NCBI GenBank assembly: GCA_039707655.1
Contig: CM077676.1
Coordinates: 455,132,379-455,196,378 of the forward strand
DNA from: Elymus sibiricus
Lineage: Eukaryota; Streptophyta; Magnoliopsida; Poales; Poaceae
Direction: 5' to 3'
Length of the DNA: 64,000 nucleotides
This document shows positions 57,579 through 64,000 of this stretch, one piece after another. How positions within the stretch are numbered: the stretch's first letter is position 1; each line of letters starts with the position of its first letter. Below the pieces are notes generated by a model. It did no database searches. It was not told the origin of the DNA and saw nothing but the letters and a program-made list of their open reading frames with translations. The translations under genes were made by a program, and so were the position numbers.

Positions 57579-57898
57579 CCCTAGGTTCATTTTCCGGGTG
57601 AAAAATGGAATACCTTTTCAAAGTATAAGCAAAGCTATCGAATCTTCGAGCCATACAAAACATGTACACAAATTTTGTGACATGACATATTACCGCTCCA
57701 CTGCCCCGAGGCGCTCTTCACAATTTGGTTCGGCAATGCGACAAATTTGTGGTTTGTTTGAGCGAGTGCCAGCAAAAATCCTGGGGTTGGCCTGCAGCAA
57801 ACTTTGCTGATCAGTTTGCTGATCACCCGGTTCAGTGTGTGGACAGCACCTGAAAGATGAGGAGGATGAGGATGACGACGGCGGTGGGCCTGGTCGCA

Positions 57899-58015
57899 GA
57901 CGGATCTGCACCCCCGGATGAGAACACCATTGGTGGGTAGGCGGCACTGGTAGGCGGCGACGCAGACAGATCTGCACCCCCGGATGAGAACACCATTGGT
58001 GGGTAGGCGGCGACG
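57899..58015. repeat. 66-bp tandem repeat
   Basis: ATCTGCACCCCCGGATGAGA and the following bases occur at 57904 and 57970. The minus-strand frame over it repeats THQWCSHPGVQI; no family recognised. Confidence 0.85.
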
Positions 58016-58059
58016 CTGGATCCCGGCCGGGTTTCAGGCTGCTGATCCACAGTGAGAGA

Positions 58060-60895
58060 AAAGGTATCAGTATTAAATTGTTGCAGCTGAATGAAATGTA
58101 AACCAGGGGCTTCTTTTGTCCGGAAATGCCAGGGAAAGCCACTGACACTGTCATGTTCAGAAGGTGAGGCACCAAAACCAAACCAGACGATCTAAAAATT
58201 GACTGTAAACCAGGGGCTTTTTTTGTCTGTGACAACCAATGTTGAAGAAATCTGAGGTTATATCAGAGGCCTTTCTTGTCCGTTTACAGTTCAATTTCTT
58301 CGATCCAGTGTAATTTGTTTATTTCATATATAAAGTCAGGTCATTTCCCCAAAACAAGTTATGAACTGAACCTGGTGAATTACCACTGTGCTAGACACTC
58401 ACTCTCGGATCTACAAGTCCATTCTGAACAAACTGACTTTCCCAGTTATTTAATCCTAATGAATAATGTACCTACATTTTAAAATATAAGATGTATTATT
58501 AAAAAAATGACTGTGTTTTTAAAGTTCATACAATAAATTGTCAGTATCTATAATATAAAAATATAAACAATACACATATATACATTTCATGACTTGATAT
58601 TATAGATATTGACATTATTTCTATATATAAACTTGATCAAATATCGAAAGGTTGGGGCAGACTATACTCACGTCACAGTGGATTTTTTCAGCATCCAAGG
58701 ATTTTTCTTCGTCTTGCTCCTATAACCGTCTTCCCCATCTCTTTCTCCATCATCTCCTCTCCTCCATGGGTAGCGTCGCATCGTCCCTGCCTCCGGACAA
58801 ATTTTTTTATATTTTTAAATATTCTAAATACATACAACATATTCCAAAAATTAATTACATAACAATTTCAAAGCGTTCATCACACATTTAAAAAATGTTC
58901 ATGCAGTGTAAATAATTTGTTCACACAACTTCTGAAAAATATTTGTACCATTAAAAAATTTCGCAACATTTTGAAAATGTTCATAAATTTAAAACCAATA
59001 TTTTGTGATATTTAAAAAAAGTAAAAATGTTCATAAAAATGTAAAATTTGGTTCACGTAGTTCGTAAAATGTTTCCATATCATTCAAAAAAAAAATCGTA
59101 GCACTTAAAAAATATTGATGCATCTCGAAATATATTTGTGACATTTTAAAAGATGATTATACAGTGTAAAAAATCATCACCTTATTTTAAAAATATATCT
59201 TACCATTCAAAACAATATTTGTGACATTTAAATAAATGTACTGACACTTAACAAATGTTTGCAAGCTTTAAAAATGTTCACTATGTATTTTAAAACTATT
59301 CAATGTGAATTAGATAAAAATGTTTCAACATCTATTCAGAAAAATGTTCAACGTGTATTTGGAAAATGTTCCACGTCTATCTGAAAAATGTTTATCTTGT
59401 ATATAAAAAAATGTTCAATGTGCATTTGACAAATGTTCAACATGTATTCAGATAAAGCCATTCCACATATATTTGAAAAATGTTCAACATGTATCTAAAA
59501 AGGTCAACGTGTATACTAAAAATGTTTAACAACTTTAACTTGTATTAAAAAGTAGACATGTATTAGAAAAAAAAACCTGAAAAATTGTGAAAGATCAATG
59601 AAAACCCATAAAGAAAACGAAAATAACACATGCAGAAGCATCTAAAACCGCTCCATAGAAGCTTCACAAAACCGCTCCAGGAAGCTACACAAATGCACCT
59701 TATTGGGCCGGCATGGTAGCTGAAGCGTTAGAGGCGAGACGGCGTTCGATCTTGAAAGGAGAAAGATATGGCTCTCGCGCTTCGGCCCGTCCCATGAGAC
59801 TTGCCCAACGGCTCTCCGTCCTTGCCATGGACCTGGGCCGGGCCTCCCGTGGTGCAAATACTATTATTGTTGGACATACTTAGGATTTCCAATAATCAAT
59901 CCCAATTGCCCTAAAAATTTAATCATTCCCAAAATCCCTAAGAAAAAAACCTAAAAAACAGGTTATGGTAACCAATCCATCAACACATACACAGTCCATG
60001 TAGCTATTGATAAACTCTCCAAAAGTATTTATTCCTAAGCATTTTGACATGTTTTACTCTTGCTTTGCGTCTTCGGTTCTTAACCATTTAGGCACAAAAC
60101 AAAAACTATGTTCCATGGAATTGTATCATATTTTCTAATGCTAGAGAGATTAGTCATATGCAAAACTAACAAGACCAACAATGGTCGAATCCCATGAGAT
60201 GTCATATAATTTTTTCTTCAACGTACATGCGTGGGAGCATATAGGTATTGTAAAACCGAGGGAGTGATTCTTCTTCTCGAAAGTTATCAATTATTCCATG
60301 CTTACTTGTCTTATTATTATTATTATTATTGTTATTATTATTATTAGTCATGCGAACTTGCGATAAAGACATGCAAGTTGATAGTTTGTTTCTTAGCTCA
60401 CTACTTGGAGGACCAGAAAAGCATACCTCTGCGCTAAGGGAAGCACCTCTGGTTATCATTTTTTTGGTCTTCGCCTTGTCATTACCTTGGTTGTAGAATG
60501 TGGTTCTTCTTTTTGGAACCTATTAATTATTCCAATTTTACTTGTACCTTTCTTTTCTCTAAACGATGTGAACTCATGACAGAGACATGCATGTCGATAG
60601 TTTTGTTTCTTCCTTAACTCACTACCTCGAGGGCAGAAAAGGCATAACTCTCCGCAAAGAAAAGCACTTCATTGTCTATTCTTTGATTTATTCAACTTAC
60701 TATGGTTGTCTTCTTTTCGATGCGGATTTGCGGCATCGGTGGCATGATTATCTCCTCCTCAAGAGATAGCTTGGTCACATGATCACAATATTCTTTTTTG
60801 ATGTTAATCAAAGTAATGATGTGACAATATCACAAATGATCGCATGGATGATTGTTGTACTTGGTGATTCCTCCTCAAACCAAAAGAGCTATACA
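58060..60895. other. AT-rich intergenic DNA with degenerate repeats
   Basis: 58850-59560 is built from loose copies of AAAATGTTCAACRTGTATTTG at about 20-35-base spacing. A diverged pair of about 180 bp lies at 60265-60445 and 60505-60670 (GACATGCAAGTTGATAGTTTG / GACATGCATGTCGATAGTTTT). (ATT)n occurs at 60309-60345. No gene seen. Confidence 0.65.
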
Positions 60896-61640
60896 TCTTT
60901 ACCTAATAATAAAGCCCGCTCACCGTCACGGCGTTTTTGTAAAAAAAAAAACCCTGTGTTTTTTAGTAATTGAACCCGCAGTCCTTTTTTAAGTGGGTAA
61001 TCCAAGAAAACGTTTCGGTTTTACAAATAGGACCCTGTGTTTTCGTCTATTCAACCCGCGATCTGCAGAATGGCGGCGGCGGCTGGAGCTTGCAGCGAAC
61101 GGATCCGTGCGCAGCAGGGGCTGGGGAGGATTCGGAGGCGGGCGGTGAGGACGGGGGTCGCCGGTGAAGACGAGGAAGGCCGGAGCGCGACTTCCCGGAC
61201 AAATTCATGGCATCCGGGGCTCCTGTCAGAAAGGAGACAGGGAGATGGGGGGAGGAGAAAACTGGAGAAAGGAGGGGCGATGCGGCGACAGGAGGTCGGA
61301 CGAGGCGGCGGCTTGCTGCAGCAGACGGCAGCGGGAGCAGGAGGTGCGGCAGCGCGATGCAGGATGCAGCCACGGCGGTGCTGTTCACGGGCGTCATGGG
61401 AACGGAGGCGAGCGGCTCGGACATGGTGGCGCGATGCAACATGAGAGGAGGAGCACAAAGGTGAGGCAAGGAAGAGCGAGGCCGAGGGCGGTGCAGCCTC
61501 ACCGGGGTCGGGCTGTGCCGGCGGGTCGCCGGGGATCGGGCGCGCGCATGGGGCGCCTCCCTGATGGCACGAGGTGGGAGAGAGCGAGGGGATCGATCCA
61601 TTTTTTCTGAGGCAGGGGATCGATCTGCTAGCTAGGTTAA
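60896..61640 (+). mobile_element. possible Helitron 5' end with GC-rich cargo
   Basis: A|TCTTTACCTAATAATAAAGC at 60896 is identical to the Helitron 5' end at 62681. Behind it lies a GC-rich stretch (61060-61610) with frames open on both strands; it may be a captured gene piece, but I recognise no family. No CTAG end with its hairpin was found close by, so the right limit is open. Confidence 0.5.
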
Positions 61641-62625
61641 GCTGCGCCTGGGCCGGGCCTTAGGCCAAATGGGCCAGCCGGTTTAGTTGCTGCTCTCTCT
61701 CCTAATTCTCCTATCCTTTTTCTAGATTACTCAAAAAAAATCCTATCTTCCCCTAAAAAAAATCCTATATTTTTTCTATTTATTAAATATAAATAGAGAA
61801 ATATTAAAAAAAAGAGGGTTAGGAATGATCTTTTGGGAAGGTACTATTTTCCTGGACTCAAAAAAATGTGCTTGTTCCAAGAAAATTAGAAATGGGCAAT
61901 GCAAGGTTTAAATTCAAACTCATTTGAATTTTGTGGAGGTTGGTAAAGTGATAAAAGAATTATTGGCAAAGTTTGGGGACCAAAATTGAAGTACAAAAAG
62001 GCATGGTATTTTTCTAAAGGCTCAAAAAGGAATTTGGAAAAGCAATTGTATAAAATAGAAGTAAGGCTCAAATGATTTTCTGAAAATGTTCATAGTTTTT
62101 AATTTGGTGTGAAGTATTTAATGGCATGATGGAATGCAAATGCCAAAAATAAAAAAGACAATCATTATAAAATATGCAAGTTAGATGAAGGTATGGAATT
62201 TATCAGCTAAAAGATCAAAAATAAAACAAGGGTTGAATCATAGGCAGGCAACATGTCGTGGTACCATGGAGAAGCCCGTCTCTGGCACCCGTCACCGACT
62301 CATGAGGAGGACTCAAAGTCTGGCATAAAGCATGGCATTGTCCTCGGTGCTCCTCCAATAATGTTGGATCCCCGTGTCCTAGAATCTCACCACTCCACTG
62401 AGTCAAGGCCATGTTCACGTTGCTTGAACGAAGTATGATTTAATTCGTAACCACGCACGGTTCTACCTGGTCTGGTTTCACAATTTTAGGTCATGGAACA
62501 AACCATGTATTGGGATGGATAAAGGCGAGGTGTATGATTCATCAATATAGGTCAAGCAGGGTCTATCAACCGCTTGAGATCTCTACCATATCTACACAAG
62601 CCTTATGTGATTTGTTCTATATTTC
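61641..62625. other. AT-rich, no gene seen
   Basis: Sequence between the GC-rich cargo and the CA/TA microsatellite. The short open frames have no recognisable domain. Confidence 0.5.
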
Positions 62626-62626
62626 C

Positions 62627-62630
<4 letters not shown>

Positions 62631-62680
<50 letters not shown>
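62631..62680. repeat. (CA)n(TA)n microsatellite
   Basis: About 18 CA units followed by about 8 TA units, just in front of the Helitron end. Confidence 0.95.
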
Positions 62681-62681
<1 letters not shown>

Positions 62682-62809
62682 CTTTACCTAATAATAAAGC
62701 AAATATAACTTCTGGTCGTACGTCATAGAATTACCCTTAAAATTGCCACAAATTACCCACTATGCCATCCATAAGTGAGAAAAAACGATTCGTGTTTTAT
62801 ATATCTTTA

Positions 62810-62810
<1 letters not shown>

Positions 62811-62894
<84 letters not shown>
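62811..62894. repeat. (TA)n microsatellite
   Basis: About 41 TA units, expanded from the TACCTAATAA motif of the second Helitron 5' end. Confidence 0.95.
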
Positions 62895-62898
<4 letters not shown>

Positions 62899-63065
62899 AA
62901 GCAAATATAACTTCTGGTCATACGTCATAGAATTACCCTTAAAATTGCCACAAATTACCCACTATGCCATCCATAAGTGAGAAAAAACGATTCGTGTTTT
63001 TTTTTTCAAAAATCGCTACGCCGTGATTCGTTTATTAACAAGCGACCCTTAAAACTACAACATAC

Positions 63066-63144
63066 GTTGGAGTAGCGCACTGGTTGGGTCACCATACTTC
63101 TACACGTGAGACCCAGGTTCGAGTCCCGCATATCCCACTTTATT
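63066..63144 (+). repeat. tRNA-like segment within the Helitron
   Basis: TAGCGCACTGGTTGGG (63073-63088) fits a polymerase III A box and GGTTCGAGTCC (63116-63126) is a perfect B box, about 30 bases apart. It cannot be drawn as a good cloverleaf, so it is a tRNA-derived relic rather than a tRNA gene. Confidence 0.5.
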
Positions 63145-63721
63145 TTTTATTTTTTTAATCGGGCAAATACACACATATGACTTGGCAGGAAGCACATAAA
63201 ATATATTTGGTATTATATGTGAAGCAATTGTAATCTAAAGCACTGATTTTTTAAACAAAAGATTTACTCATTGATCCCAAACGGACCAAAAGACCAGTCT
63301 ATCTCAAGTATTTTCAATCACTGAATCTTTCAAACCAGACCATGGAGAACGGTATCTTTTATGATTGTACATGAAAAGCACACATGAGGATGTATCTGGT
63401 GCACCGGATCCCCGTTGCACATTCTAAAATGTTCGGAAAAATAAAATAAAAAATTAGTGCATTGACACAACATCAATGTATGTTGCCATAAAAAATCAAA
63501 TCAAAATTCGAAACATTTCCCATAGTGCTGAAACTGAAGTTGGATCAATGTTTCTACTCTAGACGACGTGGACGATTAGGATTAATCACGTTTGTCGTTA
63601 ATAGGTGGATATTGTGACCGTCATCGGCGATATAAGACAAAAAAAGTGCAATACAAATAGAGTGCCTTATGCGTGTAAGGATTTGTTTTACCCGTTGCAA
63701 CGCAGGGGCATTTTTTGCTAG

Positions 63722-63746
63722 TCTTTACCTAATAATAATAATAATA

Positions 63747-63811
<65 letters not shown>

Positions 63812-64000
63812 TAATAAATAATAAAGCAGCTATCGCTTCTTCCTCCCGAAATTTTCGTCCGTTGTGTAAAAATTTCGTCCGTCCGTCTTTAGCAAATATT
63901 CGTGCGCTGTCAATTTTCTGTCTTTCCACGTGAGACCCGTCGATCACATGGGCCTCAGCCCACTCACGAGGTGGCCCAGGCAAAAAAACGACTGGCCTGC
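63722..64000 (+). mobile_element. second Helitron 5' end, runs off the window
   Basis: TCTTTACCTAATAATAATAA starts directly after the CTAG of the previous element. An (AAT)n microsatellite (63727-63820) sits in the AATAATAA motif, then AATAAAGCAGC continues as in Helitron ends. Confidence 0.7.

Larger units (their letters stand above)
62681..63721 (+). mobile_element. non-autonomous Helitron
   Basis: The 5' end TCTTTACCTAATAATAAAGC follows an A; the 3' end is the hairpin CCCGTTGCAACGCAGGGGC plus TTTTTTGCTAG at 63718-63721, followed by T. Both are hallmarks of grass Helitrons (A|TC...CTAG|T). The first about 120 bp (62681-62803) is repeated at 62804-63000 with a long (TA)n insert at 62811-62894. 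There is no Rep/helicase gene, so it depends on another element. Confidence 0.82.

Noticed and set aside
61037..61610. Overlapping frames of 135-184 codons on both strands
   Set aside because: GC-rich composition opens all frames; I recognise no family. Kept only as possible Helitron cargo.
63066..63144. Functional tRNA gene
   Set aside because: The A and B boxes are good, but arms of a cloverleaf do not pair well; more likely a tRNA-derived relic.
1..64000. CRISPR arrays, bacterial operons or phage genes
   Set aside because: No direct-repeat/spacer pattern; introns, LTRs, MITEs and LINEs show a plant nuclear genome.

Overview
This 64-kb window is nuclear DNA of a grass, most likely a Triticeae species (wheat, Aegilops or barley lineage). 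The clues are a tRNA-derived SINE that I recognise as the wheat Au family, Stowaway MITEs with CTCCCTCCGT ends, plant L1-type LINEs, Ty1-copia and gag-only LTR elements, Helitron ends of the type TCTTTACC...CTAG, and GC-rich exons split by introns. Most of the window is mobile DNA or decayed copies of it; a few ordinary genes lie between. All work was done by eye on the sequence; no search was run.

Left part (1-14 kb): the 3' half of a decayed copia element and a long LTR-like segment (1-5560), two MITEs, then a three-exon F-box/phloem-protein-2 gene (7154-8353). A full-length-looking but broken L1-type LINE on the minus strand (8369-about 14110) ends in its poly(A) tract only 15 bp after the stop codon of that gene.

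Middle part (14.3-39.5 kb): a block of genes of the kinds often carried by large Mutator-like elements. It holds a FAR1/MULE-transposase-like gene (+, 15296-17544), a coiled-coil plus PB1-like gene (-, 18849-20605) with one nonsense codon, a 13-exon Ulp1-protease-like gene (+, 30504-33910) with two adjacent nonsense codons at the oxyanion glutamine position, and a two-exon gene with an XS-type zinc finger (-, 34502-36287). A young gag-only LTR retrotransposon (20855-28085, TSD TTACT), a 682-bp tandem repeat and a 321-bp tandem repeat array interrupt the block. A copy of the 321-bp unit lies near the FAR1-like gene as well, and palindromic GTTAGTACT motifs lie near 14.29 and 39.54 kb. I infer, without proof, that this is one large composite Mutator-like element or its remains.

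Right part (39.6-64 kb): a region saturated with short ATGGCAA words, an Au SINE with a 15-bp TSD, a duplicated pair of F-box/LRR genes (broken copy 42658-46034; apparently intact copy 54012-56383) on either side of an intron-less DYW-class PPR gene (48288-50075), several LINE fragments with clear poly(A) tails and TSDs, and finally a Helitron region where one Helitron 3' end (CTAG at 63718-63721) abuts the 5' end of the next (TCTTTACC at 63722).

Genes that still look functional by reading frame: the F-box-PP2 gene, the FAR1-like gene, the XS-zinc-finger-like gene, the DYW PPR gene and the right-hand F-box/LRR gene.
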